NCBI GenBank assembly: GCA_030949825.1
Contig: JAUZSC010000002.1
Coordinates: 1-64,000 of the forward strand
Reading direction: 5' to 3'
From: Sulfurimonas sp.
Lineage (GTDB): Bacteria > Campylobacterota > Campylobacteria > Campylobacterales > Sulfurimonadaceae
DNA: 64,000 bases
The notes under the pieces are model-generated. The model did no database searches. It saw only the letters and a list, made by a program, of their open reading frames with translations, and was not told the DNA's origin. Of the stretch, positions 9,445 through 17,976 are shown piece after piece; the first letter of the stretch is position 1; each line of letters starts with the position of its first letter. The translations under genes were made by a program, and so were the position numbers.

Positions 9445-9873
9445 TTACACTCTCACTTCCAAAATAGCTGAATCTCTTGATGCTACTTTGTTATACCCTT
9501 GCATCTCGGTTGGTACAAGTCTTTCTAAAAATGTATTGTATAGATTACTAACTGTTAAAACAAATTTTGCATATCTTTTATTTACATCTCGAAGATTAGA
9601 TAATTCTACTTTAAGTTCATCTAAGGCTGCGTGTTGCTCTGCATTTAAAAGTTGGGGTAAATCTTTGTCTGGCTGTGCACTCATTAAAGTAGATATTGCA
9701 TGATCAATCATTGCTTTTTTATTTTCAAAACTTTTTAATTTTTCTTCTTTAATCGATAATCGTTCAAACTGTTGATCATTTTTCGCTTCTTGAATATCAG
9801 ATATATCTGACTCAGTAATCTGAATCAAATCTCTTAAGTCGTTTAAAGCACCCTGTAAATGATGAGACAACAT
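9445..9873 (-). CDS. flgN: FlgN-like flagellar export chaperone
   Basis: This 142-residue, almost entirely helical protein with coiled-coil heptads is positioned directly before flgK. FlgN-type chaperones bind FlgK and FlgL for export. Sequence identity in this family is low, so the assignment rests on size, helical character and gene order. The one-base gap to flgK supports cotranslation. Confidence 0.7.
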   Translation of the reverse strand: MLSHHLQGALNDLRDLIQITESDISDIQEAKNDQQFERLSIKEEKLKSFENKKAMIDHAISTLMSAQPDKDLPQLLNAEQHAALDELKVELSNLRDVNKRYAKFVLTVSNLYNTFLERLVPTEMQGYNKVASRDSAILEVRV

Positions 9874-9901
9874 AATAACCCCTTTTCTTTTTAACGCTTA
9901 C

Positions 9902-10108
9902 CTACAACAATTCATCAGCTATTTTTTCTGATAAAGCTTGTAAGTTAAGTTTATATTCTCCAGACTCAAGTGCAACTTTAATCTGGTCTACCTTACTTAA
10001 ATCACCTTGCGATGAAAGTGTCGTGGCTTTTTTTCCCACCTCTTTGGTATCAGAGGAATTATTTGTATAAGCAGCACGTACATTTGTGCTATTTAGCTGT
10101 GAAATCAT
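9902..10108 (-). CDS. flgM: anti-sigma-28 factor FlgM
   Basis: This 68-residue protein has a disordered N-terminal half and the conserved C-terminal sigma-binding helices (DLSKVDQIKVALESGEYKL and the following ALSEKIADELL). FlgM holds FliA (sigma-28) until the hook is finished. It lies between flgJ and flgN, and a sigma-28-type -10 box (CGATAT) lies about 45 bp upstream, which fits the usual feedback. Confidence 0.85.
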   Translation of the reverse strand: MISQLNSTNVRAAYTNNSSDTKEVGKKATTLSSQGDLSKVDQIKVALESGEYKLNLQALSEKIADELL

Positions 10109-10152
10109 AATTTATCCTTTAGTTTGTCATAATACTGTTTTTCTCTATAGCT

Positions 10153-10178
10153 ATATCGACAAATGTATAAATAAATTA
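10153..10178 (-). promoter_or_regulatory. candidate sigma-28 (FliA) promoter of flgM
   Basis: The minus strand reads TTAAT, about 15-16 bp, then CGATAT (10158-10153). The -10 box matches the Campylobacterota sigma-28 consensus CGATWT exactly; the -35 box is imperfect and overlaps the flgJ stop. The distance to the flgM ATG suits a promoter. Confidence 0.5.
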
Positions 10179-10460
10179 AGGTTTTTGGCTTAAATAATCG
10201 TACAACATCTCAGAAAATCCAAAGCTTCCTGCACTTGCTTTACTAAGCTCATCTCTGTACATTGATTTGTATATTTTATCTCCTGGATCATTTTGCTGTG
10301 AAAAAAGATTTTTCTCATCTTTCATCGCATTATCCATAAGCATTTTTACAATTACAGACTCAAAAGCATCTGTTTGTTTTCGTAGCTCAGCATCTTCAGC
10401 CTTTGGGTCAATCTTAGGAATTGTATGCTGTTGCGCTATCATATTTATGTTCATATTCAT
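10176..10460 (-). CDS. flgJ: FlgJ-like rod-binding protein (no muramidase domain)
   Basis: This 94-residue protein corresponds to the N-terminal rod-binding domain of FlgJ: FESVIVKMLMDNAMKD, then YRDELSKASAGSFGFSEMLYDYL. The peptidoglycan hydrolase half found in enterobacterial FlgJ is absent, as is usual in Campylobacterota. It begins one base after the flgI stop, so the two are coupled. It is thought to act as a scaffold for rod assembly in the periplasm. Confidence 0.82.
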   Translation of the reverse strand: MNMNINMIAQQHTIPKIDPKAEDAELRKQTDAFESVIVKMLMDNAMKDEKNLFSQQNDPGDKIYKSMYRDELSKASAGSFGFSEMLYDYLSQKP

Positions 10461-11508
10461 TTATATTACCTTTAACTCTGCAGAAATACTTCCTGCACTT
10501 TTCATAGCTGCTAAAATTGCTATGATATCCTTCGGTGTAGCACCCATTTTTTGTAAAGAACGGACAAGGTTTGCTACAGTCGTTGTACCCTTTTTCGTGT
10601 AGAGCTCATTTTGGTTAAGACCAATAACTAAAGCATCATCAACAACTATCGAACCATCAGGTTGCGCGGCTGTCTCTTGTTCCGTAATTTTGATTGTTAT
10701 ATCACCATGCGTTAATATTATTGGCTTAATCTCTATAGCAACACCAGCAATAATAGTTCCCGTTCGCTCATTAATGATAATTCTATTTTTTGTAGAGTAA
10801 TTTACATCGATATCTTGAACTTCTGCTAAAAACTCAATCATTGATTGTTCCTCAGGTTTTTTGAGTTTTATCGTTCGAGGATCCATTGCAACTGCAACTT
10901 GTGTGTTATAAACTGCATTAATTGCTTTTTGAATTGCAACAGAATTTTTAAAGTTAGATTCTCTTAAAGAAAGTGTTGCATATTGTTTATGATAGAGGTC
11001 AATGTTGATTTCTCGCTCAACTAAACCACCATCATAAACAAGAGCAACTGTAGGATGTGATTCACTCCCCGCACCTCTTTCATTTTTCCCACCAATACTT
11101 ACTGGACCTTGCGCTAGAGCATAGATCTTTCCATCAACCCCTTTTAAAGGTGTCATAAGAAGTGTTCCACCTTCTAAAGATTTTGCATCACCTATAGAAG
11201 AAACGGTAATATCAAACTTATCCCCATGTTTAGTAAATGGTTTCAAATTTGCAGTCACTACAACAGCTGCAACATTTTTTGACTTAATATCTACAGGATT
11301 CATGTCAATATTCATAGCTTTTAACATATTTGCAATCGATTGAAGTGTAAACTTTGAAGTTGTCCCATCACCCGTTTTTTTTAAGACCAACAACAAGAGA
11401 GTACCCGATAATCTGATTGTCCCGAACACCGACAATATTTGCTAGGTCACTTATCTTTGTTGCGTTAAGCGTAATGGTTAAAAGTAAAAAAAATATAATA
11501 GTTCGCAT
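10461..11508 (-). CDS. flgI: flagellar P-ring protein FlgI, frame broken at an 8-A tract
   Basis: The true start is taken as the ATG at 11508 with a GAGGA site. It gives the signal peptide MRTIIFFLLLTITLNA, then ISDLANIVGVRDNQIIGY, the conserved P-ring N-terminus. After GLKK the frame breaks in a run of eight As (11375-11382); seven would restore GLKKTGDGTTSKFT and an intact protein of about 348 residues, the normal family length. The rest is standard P-ring sequence (LEGGTLLMTPLKG; MDPRTIKLKKP). It forms the periplasmic bushing of the motor. A frameshift in a gene otherwise under clear constraint suggests assembly error or slippage rather than loss. Confidence 0.88.
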
Positions 11509-11533
11509 AATAATCCTCATATATAAAGGAAAA

Positions 11534-11550
11534 TAGCAATATTTATTCCT
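11534..11550 (-). promoter_or_regulatory. candidate sigma-54 promoter of flgI
   Basis: The minus strand carries GG (11549-11548), exactly 10 bases, then GC (11537-11536) within ATTGCTA, matching the invariant GG-N10-GC of RpoN promoters. The start site would fall near 11524, 16 bases before the flgI ATG. Rod and ring genes of Campylobacterota are commonly RpoN-controlled. Confidence 0.45.
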
Positions 11551-11594
11551 TTTTCTACACTTGAAGATAAGTTAGGCTTGTATTTCCGAATTTT

Positions 11595-12144
11595 TTAGTT
11601 TTTTTTAAGCGTATAGCTTCCTATTGCTTGAGGAATTTCTAAGCCTGTCATGTGTTCTATAATTATCATTTTAACAATCTCTACAGGAATGGAGCGAATC
11701 AAATCAATCATCTTCTCATAAATATCTTCCATCCCCTCACGAATACTAAAAGGTGGGTCAATGTAAAAATATACTTCGTTCTCTTTGTTTTTAAGTAATT
11801 TAATTACAGCTTGTATATTAGAAAAGCTATCTCCTGCATAAACTGAACAAGCTTGAGGATTTGTTTGTCCTATATTTTGCTTGAGTACTTTGATGGCTTC
11901 TTTGTCTCTTTCCATAAAAATAATCTTAGAAGCACCACGACTTAATGCTTCAAGCCCTATAGAACCACTTCCAGAGAAGACCTCAACAAAAGTTGCATCT
12001 ACTATATCAAACTGTATCGTGTTAAAAAAAGGACTCGAGTACAATATTTTTAGAGCTGCGCGTAGTATCCGATGAAGGAAGTTTTAAAGTTGTACCCTTG
12101 TACTTTCCCATTAGAATTTTTTTTATATTTTGTTTATTTTTCAT
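11595..12144 (-). CDS. rsmD: 16S rRNA (guanine966-N2)-methyltransferase RsmD, frame broken at a 7-A/T tract
   Basis: Reading from the ATG at 12144 gives MKNKQNIKKILMGKYKGTTL, then DTTRSSKNIVLESFFNTI, the usual RsmD opening. It holds only if one base is dropped from the 7-base T run (12024-12030 on the plus strand shows As). With that, the protein is about 182 residues, of normal length. The SAM motif (EVFSGSGSIGLEALSRGA) and catalytic DPPF tetrad are intact. The substrate is 16S rRNA in the assembling 30S subunit. The start overlaps the upstream gene's stop by 11 bp. Confidence 0.85.
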
Positions 12145-12482
12145 AAAATGCTTTAACTGCTTTAAGGATATTTTGTTGGTACTCTTTTGTTAAGTACTCA
12201 ATTCTATTTTCTAAAATTTCAAAATCCAAAGGTTCAACTGAGTCTTCTTTGTTTGAACATGAGTACCTTTGTTCTAAGGCTAAAATAAGTTCAGACTTTG
12301 AAAATGGTTTTTTTTAAGTCAGCATCTTCTGTCCCTGATATATAAAAACATCTTTCTTCGTTAAGACATTGTGTATCTCGAATCAAAATATCACAAAGCT
12401 TTCTTGAACTTAAGTATTTCACTAAAAACATCTCTAAAGATTTTTGTAACAATGGCGACTTACATTCTACTGCTATCTTCAA
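12134..12482 (-). CDS. conserved-looking protein of unknown function, frame broken at an 8-A tract
   Basis: The first 57 residues (starting MKIAVECKSPLLQKSLEMFL) end ADLKK and then go out of frame in an 8-base tract (12308-12315). One base fewer gives a continuous protein of about 115 residues ending ILKAVKAFYEK. No catalytic motif was recognised. The N-terminal half looks alpha/beta and the C-terminal half helical. Its stop overlaps the rsmD start and it sits 3 bp after the exonuclease gene, so it belongs to that operon. Confidence 0.55.
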
Positions 12483-12485
12483 AAG

Positions 12486-13172
12486 CTATCCTTGTATATA
12501 ATAATCGATACTATATCGTAAATCTTCATCTAAATCCATATTTGATAGCATCCACTCTAAATAATTTCTATCGTACATGCAGATTTCTTCTATATATCTA
12601 GCCTTGTATTTTCCAAACTCAAACTTTTCTATAAGTACATTTTTAAAACTCAACGAAGACATTTCATCTTGGGTAGCTATCTCTAATAAGTACTTATACA
12701 AAAATCTAACTACAAAGGCATCATCAAGTGCATGGTGAGCAAGAAGTTCTCTTTTCTCATTTTTATATAGCTTTAATTCGTATCGCAAAAACTGTAAAGA
12801 GTAACTTTCACATTCTTTAACGAGATGCTTACTCACACGCAAGGTATCTATAATCGCACCCTTAAAAACATAGCCCACTGCTAATAGCTTTTGCATTGTA
12901 TACTGTATATTGTGACCGACTATCGTGGTATCTTTATTATTGTGAATTTTTAAAAATTTATACACTTCAGTATTTGTTAGTATCGGCTTAGCATCTAGCA
13001 TCTCGTTTGTAATGTGATTTACACTCGATGCTTTTGGACTTACTTTTTTTCCATCGTTGATAAGTTCGTACTGCGATGCTAGTTCTTCATCTTTCGTATA
13101 TATAATTCCAAGGGAACATATTCTATCTTCATCCTCAAGTCCTGTCGTTTCTGCATCTAAAAATATCAACAT
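12486..13172 (-). CDS. DEDDh 3'-5' exonuclease (DnaQ/RNase T superfamily)
   Basis: This 228-residue protein opens with FLDAETTGLEDEDRI, the exo I motif (Asp and Glu metal ligands). Exo II is near VGHNIQYTMQ (Asn in place of the usual Asp) and exo III is LLAHHALDDAFVVRFL, with the catalytic His and Asp. Family members trim DNA or RNA 3' ends; the substrate is not predictable. It overlaps the upstream membrane-protein gene by 7 bp. The variant exo II residue may lower activity. Confidence 0.78.
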   Translation of the reverse strand: MLIFLDAETTGLEDEDRICSLGIIYTKDEELASQYELINDGKKVSPKASSVNHITNEMLDAKPILTNTEVYKFLKIHNNKDTTIVGHNIQYTMQKLLAVGYVFKGAIIDTLRVSKHLVKECESYSLQFLRYELKLYKNEKRELLAHHALDDAFVVRFLYKYLLEIATQDEMSSLSFKNVLIEKFEFGKYKARYIEEICMYDRNYLEWMLSNMDLDEDLRYSIDYYIQG

Positions 13173-13705
13173 TTAACTAACTTTACTTTCTTGCATCTAC
13201 CACCAAGTAATACAAATGAAAAGTATCCAGCGATAAGAATAAAGCCAAACAAAAAGTAAATGCTAAACCATTCAAATACTCCTGTATATGAAGTAAAAAG
13301 ATATGTAAAAAACAAACAAAGTAGCATCTGCGCACCAACTAGCCAAATCATCACCATAAACCATTTTCTCCAGACCTTAACTAAGTCACCGTATCCAATA
13401 TCTTGGAGTGCTTCTTTGCTTTGGCAATCAAGAAGCCTTAATTTATATCCAGATATTTCAATATTAAAAATATATTTTAAGGATCTAAAGAGTGCTATAA
13501 GAAGTGTAAAACTCCAAGTAAGAGGAAACCAAAACTTTACAATATCAAAAAGTGCAACATATATTTCTTGTGTTAAAGGTGCAAATCCCCCATTAGCGTA
13601 AATGTAAAAGGTTATAAACAGTGAAAGTAAAAGGGCAAGACCTAAACTACATAATGTCACTCGCGTAATCCATCGCAACCACAAAAAGAAGTAAAAAGCA
13701 CGCAT
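13166..13705 (-). CDS. membrane protein of unknown function (about four helices)
   Basis: The 179 residues include hydrophobic segments near 12-35, 53-72, 112-133 and 142-167, with a soluble loop at about 75-110 (SKEALQDIGYGDLVKVWRKW). No family was recognised. It lies inside a tight minus-strand string, touching the gene before it (1-bp gap) and overlapping the exonuclease after it. Confidence 0.55.
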   Translation of the reverse strand: MRAFYFFLWLRWITRVTLCSLGLALLLSLFITFYIYANGGFAPLTQEIYVALFDIVKFWFPLTWSFTLLIALFRSLKYIFNIEISGYKLRLLDCQSKEALQDIGYGDLVKVWRKWFMVMIWLVGAQMLLCLFFTYLFTSYTGVFEWFSIYFLFGFILIAGYFSFVLLGGRCKKVKLVKC

Positions 13706-14128
13706 TTATTTTTTTAAGTCGCCAAGTATGTCATTATAATGCTCTAAAGTCATAAAACTTTTCTCAAATCTATACCGTATAATAAATTCAATGATTTTAT
13801 CTTTTAACTCAACATCAACATTTTCTACTCTCCCAAAATAAGCAAGCGAAATATTTTTAGATTTTACAACTGCTTCTTTATCGTAAGATATTGCCAGTAC
13901 TTGCAGATATTTTCCTTCTTTAATTTCACCCAATGTTTCTTGGACTAAAGACGCTCCTGAAAGATTTATAGCTTTAAAATTAAACAAGTGAGAAAAAGTT
14001 TCTATCTTTTTATCTATACCCAATTCTAAAAATAATTCTTCTAAAATATTAAGGTTTTCTTTTCTAGCTAGTTCATAACTTGATATTTTACTGGTTAAGT
14101 TTTTTAATCTATCTAAGGCAGAACTCAT
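13706..14128 (-). CDS. soluble protein of unknown function
   Basis: This 140-residue protein has a helical N-terminus (MSSALDRLKNLTSKISSYE) and a mixed C-terminal half. No motif identifies it. It is the first gene of the minus-strand operon running to rsmD and is divergent from murA, so the 100-bp gap between them should carry both promoters. Confidence 0.5.
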   Translation of the reverse strand: MSSALDRLKNLTSKISSYELARKENLNILEELFLELGIDKKIETFSHLFNFKAINLSGASLVQETLGEIKEGKYLQVLAISYDKEAVVKSKNISLAYFGRVENVDVELKDKIIEFIIRYRFEKSFMTLEHYNDILGDLKK

Positions 14129-14228
14129 ATATTAATCCTCAATAATCTTTAATATGTAATTATATCAAAATTATAATTTACCAAGATTATAGTATACTCC
14201 TTTTACTTAACCGCAATAAAAGAGAGAC

Positions 14229-15491
14229 ATGGATTACTTAAAAATAGAGGGAATAAAATCCCTAAACGGAACTATAAAAATATCTGGCGCAAAGAATGCT
14301 TCTTTACCTTTAATAGCTATGACTATCTTAGCAAAGAACAGTGTTCACATAAAAAACCTACCCTCAGTTGTAGATATTAACACCCTCTTAAAACTTCTTA
14401 CAAATCTCGGTGCTTCATGTGATTTTTTAGACGATAGAGTTGTGGTAGACACATCTACAATAACCCAAACAAAAGCCACTTATGACATTGTAAAAACTAT
14501 GCGTGCTTCGATTTTAGTACTTGGTCCAATTTTGGCAAGATTTGGTCATTGTGAAGTATCTCTTCCTGGTGGCTGCGCTATTGGTCAGCGTCCTATTGAC
14601 TTGCACCTAAAAGCACTTGAACAAATGGGTGCAATTATAAATATAAAATCGGGCTACATTGAAGCATCTGCGCCAAATGGACTTAAAGCTTGTAACATCT
14701 CTTTTGATAAAATCACCGTAACAGGAACTGCAAACATAGTTATGGCAGCAGCACTTGCAGATGGCATTACTACACTTACAAATGCAGCAAGAGAACCCGA
14801 AGTTGTTCAACTTTGTGAGGTTTTAAATGCTAATGGTGTTAAAATAGAAGGAATCGGTACCGCTGTATTAACTATTCATGGAACAAATGGAAAATGTATA
14901 GACATTAAAGAATTCTCCGTAATTCCAGATAGAATCGAAGCAGGAACATATCTGTGTGCAGGGGCTATTACCCGCTCTGAATTAACGCTCTCTAATGTCC
15001 AAGCAAAGCATCTTGGTGCAGTTCTAGCAAAACTTGAAGAGATGGGAAGCACTTTTACTCTCACTGATGATACTGTTACTATTCATCCATCATGGGACAT
15101 TAAACCGGTAAAAATAGTAACACAAGAATACCCAGCTTTTCCAACGGATATGCAAGCACAATTTTTAGCACTTGCAACACAAGCAGATGGTGTTTCCATC
15201 ATAGAAGAGCGATTATTTGAAAATAGATTTATGCATGTTAGCGAATTACAACGAATGGGTGCAGATATTACACTCAATGGAAATATTGCAACTGTGAATG
15301 GGAAAAATCAACTCTCTGGTACAGATGTGATGGCCACAGACTTAAGAGCTTCAAGTGCACTAGTTTTAGCTGCTCTTGTTGCGAATGGAACAACGAACAT
15401 ACATAGAATCTACCACCTTGACCGTGGATACGATAGACTCAAAGAAAAATTAGAAATGGTTGGGGCAAAGATACAGAGGTTGAGTGAATAA
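14229..15491 (+). CDS. murA: UDP-N-acetylglucosamine 1-carboxyvinyltransferase
   Basis: This 420-residue enzyme of the EPSP-synthase fold catalyses the first committed step of peptidoglycan synthesis, transferring enolpyruvate from PEP to UDP-GlcNAc in the cytoplasm. Visible are [11 protein letters not shown] near the start and the active-site loop [16 protein letters not shown] with the Cys that fosfomycin alkylates. [13 protein letters not shown] lies near the end. The length is normal. An AGAGAG site precedes the ATG. Confidence 0.95.
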   Translation: MDYLKIEGIKSLNGTIKISGAKNASLPLIAMTILAKNSVHIKNLPSVVDINTLLKLLTNLGASCDFLDDRVVVDTSTITQTKATYDIVKTMRASILVLGPILARFGHCEVSLPGGCAIGQRPIDLHLKALEQMGAIINIKSGYIEASAPNGLKACNISFDKITVTGTANIVMAAALADGITTLTNAAREPEVVQLCEVLNANGVKIEGIGTAVLTIHGTNGKCIDIKEFSVIPDRIEAGTYLCAGAITRSELTLSNVQAKHLGAVLAKLEEMGSTFTLTDDTVTIHPSWDIKPVKIVTQEYPAFPTDMQAQFLALATQADGVSIIEERLFENRFMHVSELQRMGADITLNGNIATVNGKNQLSGTDVMATDLRASSALVLAALVANGTTNIHRIYHLDRGYDRLKEKLEMVGAKIQRLSE

Positions 15492-15506
15492 GAAATAGAA
15501 AATAAA

Positions 15507-15522
15507 GCCTTATATACAAGGC
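15507..15522 (-). terminator. weak terminator between convergent murA and hspR
   Basis: GCCTT-6 nt-AAGGC forms a 5-bp stem. On the minus strand it is followed by TTTATTTTCTATTT, which fits termination of hspR-cbpA. The stem is short. Confidence 0.35.
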
Positions 15523-15554
15523 AAAGCTTTAAAGGTGTACGGATGAGGTTTTAT

Positions 15555-15932
15555 TTATTTTTTAAAGATGATTATGTCGTAAATACTTCTTGTTGTAACC
15601 AATGCCTTGTCTGGAGACACCGCATGTGAATTCTTTGCTTTATCTACAGCATATCTGAGTTCTGCAATCTCAGTTTCCATAGCATCCACATTTTCTTTTA
15701 AACGCAATATAATATCTACACCAGCAAGATTTACGCCTAGTTCACGCGTAAGCCTCAAAATAAGTTTAATTCTATCAACATCGCGCTCTGAATAAAGCCG
15801 TATTCGTCCATTTGTCCGTGCTGGACAGACAAGATTTTCTCTCTCATATTGACGAAGTGTTTGAGGATGAATATCTAAAATTTTAGCAATAATACTAATT
15901 AAATAAACTGGCTCATCATATTTATGTACCAT
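15555..15932 (-). CDS. hspR: heat-shock repressor HspR (MerR family)
   Basis: This 125-residue regulator has a MerR-type winged helix (LDIHPQTLRQYEREN; the NGRIRLYSERDVDRI wing) and a short helical C-terminus. In Campylobacterota HspR represses chaperone genes by binding HAIR palindromes. It follows cbpA by 4 bp, and a near-perfect HAIR site lies before cbpA, so autoregulation is expected. Confidence 0.88.
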   Translation of the reverse strand: MVHKYDEPVYLISIIAKILDIHPQTLRQYERENLVCPARTNGRIRLYSERDVDRIKLILRLTRELGVNLAGVDIILRLKENVDAMETEIAELRYAVDKAKNSHAVSPDKALVTTRSIYDIIIFKK

Positions 15933-15936
15933 TAAG

Positions 15937-16824
15937 TCATTCCTTTGGAAGTTTCTCTTTCATCATCTCTACTAGTTCTTCATCGAGTTCATCAACCTTA
16001 GGTAAAACAATATTCGCTTTTAAATACAAATCGCCACGAGTCTTTGTTTTACGGTTCATAGCACCCATCTCTTTTACACGAAATCTTTGTCCATTTTTTG
16101 TATTTTGAGGAACTTTTAGTTTTATCTCTTTTTCTAGTGTTTCTATAGCGATTTTTTCACCAAAGAGTGCAGCAGATAAAGGGACATCAAAACTTTTCAC
16201 AAGGTCATCATCTTCTCGTACATACTCAGGGCTAAATGCGACTGTGATTTTTAAAAACAAATCTCCACTTCGTCCGCCTTGAGTATGCCCTTTTCCTTTT
16301 ACACGCATTTTCTCGCCACTCTTAACACCAGCAGGAATTTTGATGTCAAATCTATCTCCTTGAACTGATACAGAGTGAGAACCGCCAAGAATTGAAACAA
16401 CAAAAGGAATGGTTACCTTTGTTTCTATGTCTAAGTTTGGAGCTTGTTGCTGTCCCCCACCAAATGGGTTTCCTCCGCCCCCACCAAATGGATTACCGCC
16501 TCCACCGAAGCCTCCACCGCCAGAAAACATTTGTCTTAAAATATCATCTAAGTCGCCCTGCCCTTGACTTCCGTGTGAGCGAGAAAAATCACTAAAGTTT
16601 TGACCACCAAACATATTATCACCCATTTGGTCGTATTGTCTTTTTTTCTCTTTGTCACTTAGAATTTCATAAGCAGAATTTATTTCTTTGAACTTGTCTT
16701 CCGCCCCTGCATCTTTATTGACATCTGGATGGTACTGTCTTGCTAATTTTCTATATGCTTTTTTAATCTCTGATTCACTCGAAGTTTCTGATATTTCAAG
16801 TGTTTTATATAATGATTTTGGCAT
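15937..16824 (-). CDS. cbpA: DnaJ-like co-chaperone CbpA
   Basis: The protein has an N-terminal J domain (HPD present in RQYHPDVNKD), a Gly/Phe-rich linker (GGGGFGGGGNPFGGGGGNPF), and two C-terminal substrate-binding beta domains. There is no zinc finger, which separates it from DnaJ proper. I take the ATG at 16824 (295 residues), preceded by AGGGA, rather than one 18 bp upstream. It stimulates DnaK. It is the first gene of the cbpA-hspR operon and carries an HspR operator. Confidence 0.88.
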   Translation of the reverse strand: MPKSLYKTLEISETSSESEIKKAYRKLARQYHPDVNKDAGAEDKFKEINSAYEILSDKEKKRQYDQMGDNMFGGQNFSDFSRSHGSQGQGDLDDILRQMFSGGGGFGGGGNPFGGGGGNPFGGGQQQAPNLDIETKVTIPFVVSILGGSHSVSVQGDRFDIKIPAGVKSGEKMRVKGKGHTQGGRSGDLFLKITVAFSPEYVREDDDLVKSFDVPLSAALFGEKIAIETLEKEIKLKVPQNTKNGQRFRVKEMGAMNRKTKTRGDLYLKANIVLPKVDELDEELVEMMKEKLPKE

Positions 16825-16863
16825 TTTTTCCCTACGCTTCATATTGTTTTTTATCTAAGTGTG

Positions 16864-16898
16864 ATTATATCACAAGACTTGAGTCAAAGTCAATCAAG
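16864..16898 (-). promoter_or_regulatory. cbpA-hspR promoter with HspR (HAIR) operator
   Basis: On the minus strand TTGACT (16893-16888), 18 bp, then TATAAT (16869-16864). The plus strand reads CTTGAGT-N7-AATCAAG at 16878-16898, one mismatch from the HAIR consensus CTTGAGT-N7-ACTCAAG, covering the -35 box. HspR binding would block RNA polymerase. The clpB promoter 21 kb away has the same arrangement. Confidence 0.82.
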
Positions 16899-16908
16899 TT
16901 TGCTATTT

Positions 16909-17931
16909 TTAATCTTTAAAAGTACTTCTAATACGAAGGAATTCATCTAAGTTATTAAAAAATATATCGATTAGCCTAGGATCAAAATGTTTTGCTTTTT
17001 CAGTTCTAATCGGACTTGCCTGCTTTAACATTTCTGCATCTTTTTCACTCAAACCATAATGCAAGGCAAGTAATTTACTATATTCAGCTACTCTTTTTAC
17101 ATGATTTCCAGTTTCTTTTGACCTACTTTCACCAATCGCACCCATCGTAAATACAACTTCTTTTTGTGTTTCTTCTATCTCGTCTAGAAGTTCTTTAGAA
17201 CTGTCATTATGAATCTTTTCAAGTTTGTCTGAAAGCTTATTAAATAAATTAATTAATTTTTCTATTTCATCATCACTATCACTTGTATCTATCCTAACAG
17301 AGAAGTCAGGTTCTTCTTCTGTTAAATTTTGAATATATACTAAAATATTATCAAATCTAGACTTCGTTTTTTGTACATATAAAAAGCAAAAAAGATAAGG
17401 ACAAGGAATCCTATTAATGATATTGCAAATAAATAAATCAACAACCCCGAGGCAAGCCTTTTAGCTAAACGCTAAAACTTTTTTTCGTAAACTAAAAAGT
17501 AGTGGTATATCCAGAGGTTATTATCTTATATCACGACCCAAGGGTCGGGGAATTAAACCCTCCACTGATTAAAATAAGCATTGTTATCTTTAATTACTTT
17601 GGAGGTAAACATATATGCAAAATCAAAATACTTAGTAAATATTTTTAAAAGCTTACCCGTATCTAAGCCATGTTCTTCTAATAATTTTAAATTATGTACA
17701 ATCTCATTTTTTACTGTCAAGGTGTCTACTAATGTATCTCTTTCACTTGTAAGTGTAGCATCTATAACTAGGTCCCTTACCTTTTCTAATAAGTAAAGAT
17801 TTTTGATATTAATAGAGGTTTTTTAATTCTTGAAGTGTTATATTTTCTATCGGACTAGAATTAGATACATAAATTCGCATATCAGAGAGAGCAAGAGTAT
17901 ATAATAGAATCAATAGTATAAATAATTTCAT
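16909..17931 (-). pseudogene. wrecked membrane sensor with HD-GYP domain
   Basis: The pieces are in order from 17931. First comes a signal peptide and sensor segment, then INIKNLYLLEKVRDLVIDA after a homopolymer frame break at 17819-17824. A foreign-looking hairpin-rich stretch (about 17440-17570) interrupts next. A membrane helix (LIGFLVLIFFAFYMYKK) and a second frame break at 17367-17372 follow, then a helical linker and the HD-GYP start VVFTMGAIGESRSKETGNHV. It ends by jumping from LKQASP straight to EKAKHFDPRLIDIF, so about 100 residues including the HD metal site and GYP loop are deleted. It cannot act as a c-di-GMP phosphodiesterase. Confidence 0.8.
17440..17570. repeat. hairpin-rich insert, possible IS200/IS605-type end or MITE relic
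   Basis: About 130 bp carrying ACCCCGAGGCAAGCC, a 7-bp stem TTTTAGC-TAAAC-GCTAAAA, and a perfect CGACCC-AA-GGGTCG hairpin followed by GGGGAATTAAACCCT. It breaks the HD-GYP sensor gene between its periplasmic part and its membrane helix. Compact hairpins near both edges without long inverted repeats resemble the subterminal structures of IS200/IS605 elements; the identity is inference. Confidence 0.4.
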
Positions 17932-17976
17932 AGTACATAATTCCTTTTATATACATCAATTGCATCATAACTATTC

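Noticed and set aside
16430-16520. Repetitive GC-rich stretch in cbpA as a repeat array or CRISPR
   Set aside because: It encodes the Gly/Phe linker typical of J-domain proteins; there are no spacers.
17581-17796. 71-codon plus-strand frame
   Set aside because: The minus strand here encodes the recognisable sensor segment of the HD-GYP pseudogene; the plus frame is its shadow.
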